The notes under the pieces were generated by a model. The model did not search any database and was not told the DNA's origin. It saw only the letters and a list, made by a program, of their open reading frames with translations. A stretch of 64,000 nt of DNA from Parvibaculum sp. (lineage in GTDB: Bacteria; Pseudomonadota; Alphaproteobacteria; Parvibaculales; Parvibaculaceae): positions 1 to 64,000 of the forward strand of contig JARLIS010000010.1 in the NCBI GenBank assembly GCA_031291615.1, in the 5' to 3' direction. Position 1 is the stretch's first letter. The number at the start of each line of letters is the position of its first letter. Made by a program: the position numbers and the translations under genes. Of this stretch, positions 1 through 7,388 are shown in pieces.

Positions 1-780
1 CACCTGCCGCGTCAGTCGGCTGGCCGCGACGCCGCCGCCGCGCTCGAACACCAACAGCGCCTTGGCGACGGTCCAGCCCTGGTTCTCCTGGCCGACCCGG
101 TTCGCCACCGGAATCCGCACATCGTCGAAGAAAACCTGGTTCACTTCGTGCTCGCCGGCCAGCGTGATGATCGGCTCGACCTTGATGCCGGGCGTGTTCA
201 TCTCCAGCAGGATGAAGGTGATGCCTTCCTGCGGCTTGCCCTCGGTGGTGGTGCGGACCAGCAGGAACATCCAATTGGCGAACTGGGCGTGGGTGGTCCA
301 GATCTTCGAGCCGTTGACGACATAGTCGTCGCCGTCGCGCACGGCCCGGGTCTGCAGTGACGCGAGGTCCGACCCCGAGCCCGGCTCGGAGAAGCCCTGG
401 CACCAGTAGTGCTCGCCCGACAGCATGCGCGGCAGGAAAAACGCCTTCTGCTCCGGCGTGCCGTATTTCATCAGCACCGGCGCGCACATGCGCAGGCCCA
501 TGGGCGACAGATGCGGCGTACCGTAGCGCGCGCATTCCGACGCCCAGATATATTTCTGCATCTCGCTCCAGCCCGTGCCGCCATATTCGACCGGCCAGGC
601 GGGCGCGACCCAGCCCTTCTCATGCAGGATTTTCTGCCACTTCAGGTTCCACTCCTTGTCGGTGAAAACGCTGGTGGTGAGGCTGCCCGCCTCCTTCAGT
701 TCCGGCGTGAGTTTTTCGTCGAGAAAGGCGCGAACCTCGTCGCGGAAAGCCGCTTCCTCAGCCGTCAGATTGAGATCCAT
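1..780 (-). CDS. acyl-CoA dehydrogenase family protein (C-terminus beyond window)
   Basis: A FAD-dependent acyl-CoA dehydrogenase, expected to make an alpha,beta double bond in an acyl-CoA. The 260 visible residues cover the N-terminal helical domain and the middle beta domain. They include the family-typical WCQGFSEPGSGSDLA (flavin/substrate region) and KIWTTHAQFAN. The start ATG at 780 is preceded on the minus strand by GGGGACGG. The gene runs off position 1, so the C-terminal helical domain with the catalytic base is missing here. It is close in sequence to the next gene (1015-2223), for example both contain ITLAG[ED]HEVNQVFFDDVR, so the two are tandem paralogues. The substrate cannot be told; this subgroup is often found with branched-chain, aromatic or steroid CoA esters. 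Confidence 0.93.
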   Translation of the reverse strand, partial: MDLNLTAEEAAFRDEVRAFLDEKLTPELKEAGSLTTSVFTDKEWNLKWQKILHEKGWVAPAWPVEYGGTGWSEMQKYIWASECARYGTPHLSPMGLRMCAPVLMKYGTPEQKAFFLPRMLSGEHYWCQGFSEPGSGSDLASLQTRAVRDGDDYVVNGSKIWTTHAQFANWMFLLVRTTTEGKPQEGITFILLEMNTPGIKVEPIITLAGEHEVNQVFFDDVRIPVANRVGQENQGWTVAKALLVFERGGGVAASRLTRQV

Positions 781-920
781 ATCCGTCCCCACAGAATTCT
801 CTTGGCCGACGCTGCGTCAGGGCGCGCGCCCTCGCAGCAAGCCTTATCTGTCAGGCTTTTCGGCCATCTGTCGAGAGGGTGATGGGGAAGCGCCCGGACG
901 GGCAGGGCCCCAACCTTCGT

Positions 921-1002
921 CGTCACCCCGGGCTCGACCCGGGGTCCATCTTCCTTCCTGCCGAACCGCAAAGATGGATGCCGGATCAAGTCCGGCATGA
1001 CG
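921..1002. repeat. 82-bp dispersed palindromic repeat, copy 1
   Basis: An 82-bp element lying between the two acyl-CoA dehydrogenase genes. It starts CGTCACCCCGGG and ends CCGGCATGACG. It holds two hairpins (CCCCGGG...CCCGGGG, and GCCGGA...TCCGGC) and an inner CCATCTT/AAGATGG pair, so the whole unit is roughly palindromic. A second copy of equal length with only a few differences is at 12332-12413. Partial copies are near 10650, 12296 and 12445. This resembles the REP/BIME-like intergenic repeats of alphaproteobacteria. Its function is unknown; it could act as a transcript 3' end structure. Confidence 0.8.
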
Positions 1003-1014
1003 AAACCACCCGTC

Positions 1015-2223
1015 TCAAAGCCCCAGCACAGCCTTCGCCATGATGTTCCTCTGAACCTCGTTCGAGCCGCCGAAGATCGACGAGGCCCGCGTGTTGAGAT
1101 ACTTCGGCATCACCATCAGCGCATGGTCCGGGCCCACCGGCGCGACGTTCGAGCCCCAGGTGCGCGCTTCCATCACATGCGGCTCGGCGTAATAGCCGAT
1201 CGCTTCCATCGCAAGCTCGGTGATCTTCTGGCTCGTATCGGCGCCACGAAGCTTGATGATCGAGGCGGCCGCGCCCGGGTTCTGCCCGTTCGAAAGCTGC
1301 GACATGATCCGGTGCTCGGTGAACTCCACCGCCGTCACCTCCACATCCGTCTCGTCGATCTTGCGCCGGAACGCCGGATCGTCGATGAGGCGCGAGCCGT
1401 CATCGGCATGTTCGGTCGCCGCCATCACCTTCAGCTTGTTGAGCGAGTTGCGCAGGTTCGCGCCATGCGCCGCCCCGCCGCGCTCGAATTCGAGCAGATA
1501 CTTCGCCACCGTCCAGCCGTTATTCTCCGCGCCCACGCGGTTCTTCTTCGGCACGCGCACATCGTCGAAGAAGACCTGGTTCACTTCATGGTCGCCGGCG
1601 AGCGTGATGATCGGCTCGATCTTGATGCCCGGCGCGTCGAACTCGTCGATCAGGATGAAGGAGATGCCCTCCTGCGGCTTGGCCTTGGGGTCGGTGCGCA
1701 CGAGGCAGAACATCTTGTTGGCGATATGCGCGCCCGTCGTCCAGATCTTCGTGCCGTTGATGACGTAATCGTCGCCGTCCGACACCGCCTTGCACTGGAG
1801 CGAGGCGAGGTCCGAGCCCGAGCCCGGCTCCGAATAGCCCTGGCACCACCAGTCTTCGCCCGAAAGGATGCGCGGCAGGTAATGCGCCCGCTGGTCGTCG
1901 CGGCCATGGCCCATCAGCGTCGGTCCCACCATGCTGAGGCCCATATTGGAGCCCGACGGCGCGCCGGCGGCCGCGCATTCGGACGCATAGATGAAGCGCT
2001 GCATCACGTTCCATCCGGGTCCGCCATATTGCTTGGGCCAGGACGGCGCCGACCAGCCGCGCTTGTGGAGCCGCTTCAGCCATTCGAGCCGGAGATCGTG
2101 ATCGGCCAGAATGCCCGGCGTCAGCCGCGCATGGGCCTTGAGGTCTTCGGTCAGGTTCTCGTTCAGAAACGCCCGCACTTCGTCGCGAAATGCGACATCC
2201 TCGGGCCGCATGGCCAAATCCAT
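1015..2223 (-). CDS. acyl-CoA dehydrogenase family protein
   Basis: A complete 402-residue acyl-CoA dehydrogenase, the usual family length. It has the N-terminal helical domain, the beta domain with WCQGYSEPGSGSDLA and KIWTTGAHIANK, and a C-terminal helical domain ending SSIFGGSNEVQRNIMAKAVLGL-like, where GGSNEVQRN is the FAD-binding end typical of the family. The start ATG at 2223 has GGGAGGACGGG just upstream. The neighbour at 1-780 is a paralogue on the same strand. The two are separated by about 230 bases that carry a palindromic repeat, so co-transcription is possible but not shown. Such pairs sometimes form alpha/beta heteromers in steroid or aromatic-acid catabolism; that is only a possibility here. 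Confidence 0.95.
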   Translation of the reverse strand: MDLAMRPEDVAFRDEVRAFLNENLTEDLKAHARLTPGILADHDLRLEWLKRLHKRGWSAPSWPKQYGGPGWNVMQRFIYASECAAAGAPSGSNMGLSMVGPTLMGHGRDDQRAHYLPRILSGEDWWCQGYSEPGSGSDLASLQCKAVSDGDDYVINGTKIWTTGAHIANKMFCLVRTDPKAKPQEGISFILIDEFDAPGIKIEPIITLAGDHEVNQVFFDDVRVPKKNRVGAENNGWTVAKYLLEFERGGAAHGANLRNSLNKLKVMAATEHADDGSRLIDDPAFRRKIDETDVEVTAVEFTEHRIMSQLSNGQNPGAAASIIKLRGADTSQKITELAMEAIGYYAEPHVMEARTWGSNVAPVGPDHALMVMPKYLNTRASSIFGGSNEVQRNIMAKAVLGL

Positions 2224-2396
2224 CCCGTCCTCCCATGATTATTGCGCGGCCGGTTATTTTTCTGTCGTCGCCCGGACGCTTTCCCCTACACTAAACCCCC
2301 GAGCCAAATTCGGTCCATCCTGATTGCCCCGCCGGCCCTGTTCATGGGTGAACCGGCGGACCGTCACGCCTATGCCCCGCCACCAGTCCGAGCCAC

Positions 2397-4223
2397 ATGG
2401 AATTCGCCAACCAAATCATCCTGATCGCGGCCGCGCTCATCACCTTTTCGATCTTTGCGGGCGTCCTGTCCTCGCGGATCGGGGCGCCCCTGCTGCTCGT
2501 CTTCCTCGCCTTCGGCATGCTGGCGGGCGAGGACGGCATCGGCGGCATCGTCTTTCAGGATTTCCGGCTCGCTTATCTGATGGGTTCGGTCGCGCTGGCG
2601 CTGATCCTTTTCGACGGCGGCTTGCGGACGAAGCGCGAGGATTTCTCGCTGGCGCTCGTGCCCGCCGTGCTGCTGGCGACGCTGGGCGTCGCCGTCACGG
2701 CCGCCATCACCGGCGTCGCCGCCCATTATATGCTTGGCTACAACTGGCTTGAGGCGCTGCTCCTCGGCGCCATCGTCGGGCCGACCGATGCGGCGGCCGT
2801 CTTTCTTTTGCTCCATTTGCGCGGGCTTCGCCTGCGCCCCCGCGTCGGCTCGACGCTTGAGGTCGAATCCGGCCTCAACGACCCCATGTCCATCTTCCTG
2901 ACGCTCGCCCTTGTCGGCCTCATCTCCAAGGGCTGGCCCAAGGGCGGCGCGGGCGAGGTGGCGCTCGGCCTCGCCTGGGATTTCATCTGGCAGATGGGCG
3001 GCGGCCTCATCTTCGGCCTCGTCGGCGGCCAGATCGTGCTGCGCGCCATCAACCGGCTGAAGTTTTCCGGCGGCATCTACCCCATTCTTGCCGGCGCGCT
3101 GGCGCTGGTGGTCTTTGCCGGCGCCCAGAAGGTCGAGGCCTCGGGCTTCCTCGCCGTCTATCTCGTTGGCACCACGCTCGGCAACAATCCGCACCGCGCC
3201 GCCACCGAGATCAGCCGCTTTTCCGATGGGCTCGCCTGGCTCGCCCAGATCGTCATGTTCCTGATGATGGGCCTCCTCGTCACGCCGTCGAAGCTCGTGC
3301 CCATTCTTCTGCCCTCGCTCGCCATCGCGGCGGCGCTCATTCTCGTCGCCCGCCCCGTCGCCGTCTGGCTGTCGCTCGCCTTCCTGAAGTTCGACCGCCG
3401 CGAGATCAGCTTCATCTCATGGGTCGGCCTGCGCGGCGCGGTGCCGATCTTTCTGGCGACGATCCCCATCCTCGATCACGTCCGCCACGCCCATACGATT
3501 TTCGGCGTCGCCTATGTCGTGGTCCTCGCCTCGCTTCTCGTTCAGGGCTGGACGATCTCTCTCGCGGCGAAAATCACCGATGTCGAGCTGCCGCCGCGCC
3601 CGAGCCCGCGCGCCCGCGTCGAGTTCGACCTGCCCGCCGGCAAGAACCGCACCGTCGTCGCCTATACGGTCGACCCCATGAGCATCGTCGCCCGCCGCCG
3701 CATGGCGCGCATGCCGTTCCCCGCCGGCACCGAAATCATTTCCGTGATGCGCGAGGGGCAGGCGCTGAACGCCCAGCCGTCGGACGGCCTCAAGGCGGGC
3801 GATGTCGTGATGCTGATGAGCCGCACCGACGACCTGCCCTCGCTCGACCGCCTCTTCGCCGCGCGCAAGGCCCGCGCCCAGGCGAAAGGCCCCGGCACCT
3901 ACGACTTCACCCTCGATCCCGACGCCAATGCGGGCGAGGTCGCCGATATGTACGGCTTCCTCGTCACGCCGCATGAGCGCGACCACACGCTGGCGAGCCT
4001 GATGCACGCCCGCCTCGGCCGCGAGATCGAGCGCGGCTCCCGTATCAGCACCGGCGCCGTGCAGCTCGTCGCTCTTTCGGTCGACGACGACGGCTCGCCG
4101 CAAAAGATCGGCCTCGATCTCGATCCGCCGCCGCCGCAGAGCACCCGCACCTTGATCCGCCTCCGCGTGAACGAGGCGCTGCGCTCGGTCCGCGAGCTCT
4201 TCCTCGCCGACCCCCGCAATTGA
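2397..4223 (+). CDS. nhaP2: potassium/proton antiporter, CPA1 family (NhaP2/CvrA type)
   Basis: An inner-membrane cation/proton antiporter of 608 residues. Residues 1 to about 390 hold some twelve hydrophobic segments with the CPA1 signatures: GPTDAAAV (T130-D131) and ESGLNDP (N161-D162), the latter supplying the ion-binding Asn-Asp pair. After the membrane part comes a cytoplasmic tail from about residue 400, with a TrkA-C-like regulatory domain (VAYTVDPMSIVARRRM ... LKAGDVVMLMSRTDDL) and a further C-terminal segment. This layout matches NhaP2/CvrA, which exports K+ and helps in osmotic and pH stress. It is transcribed away from the acyl-CoA dehydrogenase; the SDR gene begins 39 bases downstream on the same strand. 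Confidence 0.9.
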   Translation: MEFANQIILIAAALITFSIFAGVLSSRIGAPLLLVFLAFGMLAGEDGIGGIVFQDFRLAYLMGSVALALILFDGGLRTKREDFSLALVPAVLLATLGVAVTAAITGVAAHYMLGYNWLEALLLGAIVGPTDAAAVFLLLHLRGLRLRPRVGSTLEVESGLNDPMSIFLTLALVGLISKGWPKGGAGEVALGLAWDFIWQMGGGLIFGLVGGQIVLRAINRLKFSGGIYPILAGALALVVFAGAQKVEASGFLAVYLVGTTLGNNPHRAATEISRFSDGLAWLAQIVMFLMMGLLVTPSKLVPILLPSLAIAAALILVARPVAVWLSLAFLKFDRREISFISWVGLRGAVPIFLATIPILDHVRHAHTIFGVAYVVVLASLLVQGWTISLAAKITDVELPPRPSPRARVEFDLPAGKNRTVVAYTVDPMSIVARRRMARMPFPAGTEIISVMREGQALNAQPSDGLKAGDVVMLMSRTDDLPSLDRLFAARKARAQAKGPGTYDFTLDPDANAGEVADMYGFLVTPHERDHTLASLMHARLGREIERGSRISTGAVQLVALSVDDDGSPQKIGLDLDPPPPQSTRTLIRLRVNEALRSVRELFLADPRN

Positions 4224-4262
4224 GGCTATAAGCGCCACACCAAGGAACTTGAGGAGGAACCC

Positions 4263-5033
4263 ATGGATCTCGGACTGAAAGGCAAGAAGGCCATCGTTAC
4301 CGGCGCGACCCGCGGCATCGGCCGCGCCATCGCCGAAACGCTCGCCGCCGAAGGTGCAGACATCGCCATCTGCGCCCGCAACAAGGATCAGGTCGCCGAC
4401 GCCGTCGCCGCCCTGAAGAAGACCGGCGTCAATGTCGTTGGTGGTGTGGTCGACATCGCCGACGGTCCGGCGCTCAAGGCCTGGATCGCCGAAGCGGGCG
4501 AAAAGCTCGGCGGCATCGACATCGTCGTGTCGAACGCCTCGGCGCTCGCCAACGGCAATTCGGAAGAGGCATGGAAGGCCGGCTTCGACATCGACGTCAT
4601 GGGCGCCCAGCGCGCCATCGACGCGGCCATGCCCTTCCTCGAAAAATCCGCCGCCGCCAGCGGCGACGCCGCCGCCGTCATCATCTCGTCCATCTCGGCC
4701 GCCGAGACGAGCAACGCCAATTCCTACGGCGCGCTCAAGGCGGCGCAAATCCACTTCGCCAAGGGCCTCGCCCGCGAAAAGGCGGCAAAGCACGTCCGCG
4801 TCAACGTCGTCTCTCCGGGTACGGTCTATTTCAAGGGCGGCGTCTGGGACATGATCGAGCAGCACATGCCCGACATGTTCAAGGCGAGCTTCGCGCGCAA
4901 CCTGATGGGCCGCATGGCGACGCCGCAGGACATTGCGAACGCAACCGTCTTCCTCGCAAGCCCCGCCTCGTCCTTCACCACCGGCATCAACATGGTGGTC
5001 GACGGCGCCTTCACGGCGCGCGTCAACTTCTGA
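4263..5033 (+). CDS. SDR family NAD(P)-dependent oxidoreductase
   Basis: A classical short-chain dehydrogenase/reductase of 256 residues. It has the N-terminal Rossmann motif TGATRGIG, a family-typical NAG equivalent written SNAS (less usual than NNAG), and the catalytic Tyr155-x3-Lys159 in SYGALK. The start ATG at 4263 follows a strong TTGAGGAGGAACC ribosome binding site. It resembles 3-oxoacyl reductase-type SDRs, but the substrate is not evident. The last 11 bases overlap the 3' end of the convergent glutamine amidotransferase gene. Confidence 0.92.
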   Translation: MDLGLKGKKAIVTGATRGIGRAIAETLAAEGADIAICARNKDQVADAVAALKKTGVNVVGGVVDIADGPALKAWIAEAGEKLGGIDIVVSNASALANGNSEEAWKAGFDIDVMGAQRAIDAAMPFLEKSAAASGDAAAVIISSISAAETSNANSYGALKAAQIHFAKGLAREKAAKHVRVNVVSPGTVYFKGGVWDMIEQHMPDMFKASFARNLMGRMATPQDIANATVFLASPASSFTTGINMVVDGAFTARVNF

Positions 5034-5760
5034 CACCGGCGCCAAGCGCCATCCAGCGCGACATCACCCGCCGCGTGAAGGCCTGTTGCGGATCGAGCAC
5101 CCGCTCCACAGGCCCGATCGCGGCGGCGATCTCCTCCCGCGCGACATTCTTGAGTTTCGCGCGCTCGCCGATCCAGACCTCGAGCGTTTCCCGCGTCAGC
5201 TCCAGATGAAACTGGAACGCATAGGTGTTCCGCCCCAGCCGGAACGACTGGTTGCGGCAGGTCTTCCGCGTCGAAAGCTGCACCGCCCCTCGCGGAATGT
5301 CGAATGTGTCCTGATGCCATTGCACGATGGGGAGGTCCGGCTCCGCATCGTGGAGAAGCGCGTCATCCGCCGCCGCGTCGAGCCATGTCTGCGGTAGAAA
5401 GCCGAACTCGTCCGGCCCCTCCATCTTGCGCACATCGGCGCCGAAGGCCGACGCGACAAGCTGCCCGCCGAGACAGACGCCCATCACCGGCTTTGCCCCC
5501 GCATGGAAGCGGCGGATGAGCGCCCGCGTCTCCTCGATGAAGGGATAGCGCGCCGCCTCGTAAACGCCCATCGGCCCGCCCATGACGACGAGCCCGTCAT
5601 GGCCCTCCGCCGTCTCCGGCACGGGGGCGAGCGGTGTCTTCGGATCGCCGAACCCGTAATGGATCACCCGCACATCGCACTCGGCCCCCCGGCCTTGCGC
5701 TTCTTCAAGCAGCACGCCCGGCGGCGACGTCACATCGTTGACGAGAAAGAGAATGCGCAT
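5023..5760 (-). CDS. class I glutamine amidotransferase domain protein
   Basis: A stand-alone GATase1-fold protein of 245 residues, cytoplasmic. The nucleophile elbow GVCLGGQL places the catalytic Cys at 96, and QFHLELT places the His at 185 and the acid at Glu187. The glycine-rich VVMGGPMGVYEA is the oxyanion-hole region. Stand-alone proteins of this kind are usually annotated as GMP synthase-like glutamine amidotransferases; the partner synthase or the substrate is unknown (gamma-glutamyl hydrolase-like activity on polyamine or peptide conjugates is one option). It is convergent with, and overlaps by 11 bases, the SDR gene. Confidence 0.9.
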   Translation of the reverse strand: MRILFLVNDVTSPPGVLLEEAQGRGAECDVRVIHYGFGDPKTPLAPVPETAEGHDGLVVMGGPMGVYEAARYPFIEETRALIRRFHAGAKPVMGVCLGGQLVASAFGADVRKMEGPDEFGFLPQTWLDAAADDALLHDAEPDLPIVQWHQDTFDIPRGAVQLSTRKTCRNQSFRLGRNTYAFQFHLELTRETLEVWIGERAKLKNVAREEIAAAIGPVERVLDPQQAFTRRVMSRWMALGAGVRS

Positions 5761-5851
5761 GGGGGAGGGAGACTCATCTTCGGGGATTCAAAACAAAACC
5801 TCATCCTGAGGAGGCGCGGAACGCGCCGTCTCGAAGGATGGCCGCAAACTC

Positions 5852-6817
5852 TCACCCCTTCGCAAACCTGTCGCTCGCCCGCACCATCACATCGACGATC
5901 CCCGGCTCCGTCGCCGTGTGCCCCGCATCCGGCACGATGGTGAGTTCGGCATCGGGCCATGCCTTGGCCAGTTCCCACGCCGTGAACATCGGCGTCACCA
6001 CATCGTAGCGCCCTTGCGCGATCGCGCCCGGAATGCCCTTGAGCTTGCCCGCATTGCGGATCAGCTGATCCTGCGGCTCGAACCAGCCCTTGTTCATGAA
6101 GTAGTGGCATTCGATCCGCGCGAAGGCGAGGGCGAAATGCCCGTCGGCGAAGCGCGCTACGCGATCGGGGTCCGACATCAACGACAGCGTCGTCCCCTCC
6201 CAGATGCTCCAGGCTTTCGCGCAGGCGATCTTTTCCGCCTCGTCCTCTCCCGTGAGCCGCTTGTAATAGGCGGCCATCAGATTGCCGCGTTCCGCCTCCG
6301 GGATCGGCGCCACGAACTTCTCCCAGGCGTCGGGAAAAAGCGCGTCGGTGCCTTCCTGATAGAACCAGTCGAGCTCGCGCTTCCGCAGCGTGAAGATGCC
6401 CCGCATGATGATTTCGGTGACGCGCTCGGGATGCGTCTCGGCATAGGCGAGCGTCAGCGTCGAGCCCCATGAGCCGCCGCAAAGCTGCCAGCGCTCTATG
6501 CCGAGATGCTCGCGCAGCCGCTCCATGTCGGCGACGAGATCCCAGGTCGTGTTCTCGCGCAGCTCCGCATGCGGCGTCGACTTCCCGCAGCCGCGCTGGT
6601 CGAAGAGGATGATCCGGTAGGCCTTGGGGTCATGCGTCCGCCGCATGGTCGGGTTGGTGCCGCCGCCGGGCCCGCCGTGAACGATCGCCACTGGCTTGCC
6701 GTCCGGATTGCCGCATTCCTCGAAATAGATCGTATGCAGCTCCGAAACCTTGAGCGTCCCCGTCCTGTAAGGTTCGATCTCGGGATAAAGCGCGCGCCTC
6801 GCGGCTGTGTCGAACAT
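5852..6817 (-). CDS. pip: prolyl aminopeptidase (proline iminopeptidase)
   Basis: An alpha/beta hydrolase of 321 residues that removes N-terminal proline from peptides. It shows the oxyanion-hole HGGPGGG (47-53), DQRGCGKS, and the nucleophile elbow GGSWGS with Ser116; the catalytic Asp lies in DVVTPM and the His in DAGHTATEP near the C-terminus. Length and motifs fit the S33 family bacterial enzyme. There is no signal peptide, so it acts in the cytoplasm. It stands alone on the minus strand, about 90 bases upstream of the amidotransferase gene, which has the same direction. Confidence 0.95.
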   Translation of the reverse strand: MFDTAARRALYPEIEPYRTGTLKVSELHTIYFEECGNPDGKPVAIVHGGPGGGTNPTMRRTHDPKAYRIILFDQRGCGKSTPHAELRENTTWDLVADMERLREHLGIERWQLCGGSWGSTLTLAYAETHPERVTEIIMRGIFTLRKRELDWFYQEGTDALFPDAWEKFVAPIPEAERGNLMAAYYKRLTGEDEAEKIACAKAWSIWEGTTLSLMSDPDRVARFADGHFALAFARIECHYFMNKGWFEPQDQLIRNAGKLKGIPGAIAQGRYDVVTPMFTAWELAKAWPDAELTIVPDAGHTATEPGIVDVMVRASDRFAKG

Positions 6818-7388
6818 GGGGCCTCCCGCATCGGTCTGGTGTCTTCGGCCGCATTCGGCCTCGCGAGTGTCCGCCCGTCAATCGGAAAGGGCGGGGCAGG
6901 GCTGTGACCTTTCGGCGAACCGCCGCCCTCGCTTCGATGACGGACCCCGCTTCGATGACGGAATTGAGTCGGCCTTGTGGCGGCCTTCCGCCCCGCCGCT
7001 TGCGCGGACAGCGATTTTGCGGTCGCAGCACCGTCAGCCGGTGGCGAACGCCCGGCGGCTTGCGGGGCCCGTCCCCGGCCTCTGCGGCCTGAGTGATCGG
7101 GAATCAAGCTGTTGATAAGTCTCGGCTTTTGGAATCGGCCGAGTTGTTAACTAAAAAAACATTCATGGACCGACCACAACGTGTTGACCTCAGGTCAACG
7201 CCGTCTACTATATCTGGACACCTCGCGCTGATTTGGGGGGCTCCTCCGGGGAGCGAGGTCATCAGGAATTTTTGAGTTCTGCCCTTGTTGGGCAGGGGCA
7301 AGGCGAGGCTTAGGTCCCGCCCGGTGAGAGATTTTGTGCCTTTCGCGGCGGCGGAGCAGGCGCAGATGGGGCGATAGAGGGGATGATT
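6818..7388. other. non-coding leader between pip and nrdA (divergent promoters)
   Basis: About 570 bases with no convincing gene. The left part is GC-rich and contains a 15-bp sequence repeated in tandem with an 18-bp period (6930-6944 and 6948-6962). The right part, from about 7100, is clearly AT-richer and looks like the nrd regulatory region: a DnaA-box-like nonamer on the minus strand (7110-7118, TTATCAACA), an A-run (7153-7159), and the palindrome and promoter listed separately. Short open frames here have no family resemblance. Confidence 0.6.
7183..7211 (+). promoter_or_regulatory. putative nrdA promoter overlapped by a 17-bp palindrome
   Basis: The sequence GTTGACCTCAGGTCAAC (7183-7199) is a perfect inverted repeat with one central base. 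It contains a -35-like TTGACC (7184-7189). Sixteen bases downstream lies TACTAT (7206-7211), a 4/6 match to the -10 consensus. A regulator bound to the palindrome would cover the -35. The bases around 7208-7217 (CTATATCTGG) also match much of the NrdR-box core, though only one weak copy is visible. Promoter and operator are inferred from sequence alone. Confidence 0.5.

Noticed and set aside
3417-5045. 542-codon frame antisense to the antiporter and SDR genes
   Set aside because: Antisense shadow; low-complexity Gly/Arg/Asp/Val translation with no motif.
7201-7220. NrdR box pair upstream of nrdA
   Set aside because: Only one weak core (CTATATCTGG) is visible and no second box at the usual spacing, so it is mentioned but not annotated as a site.
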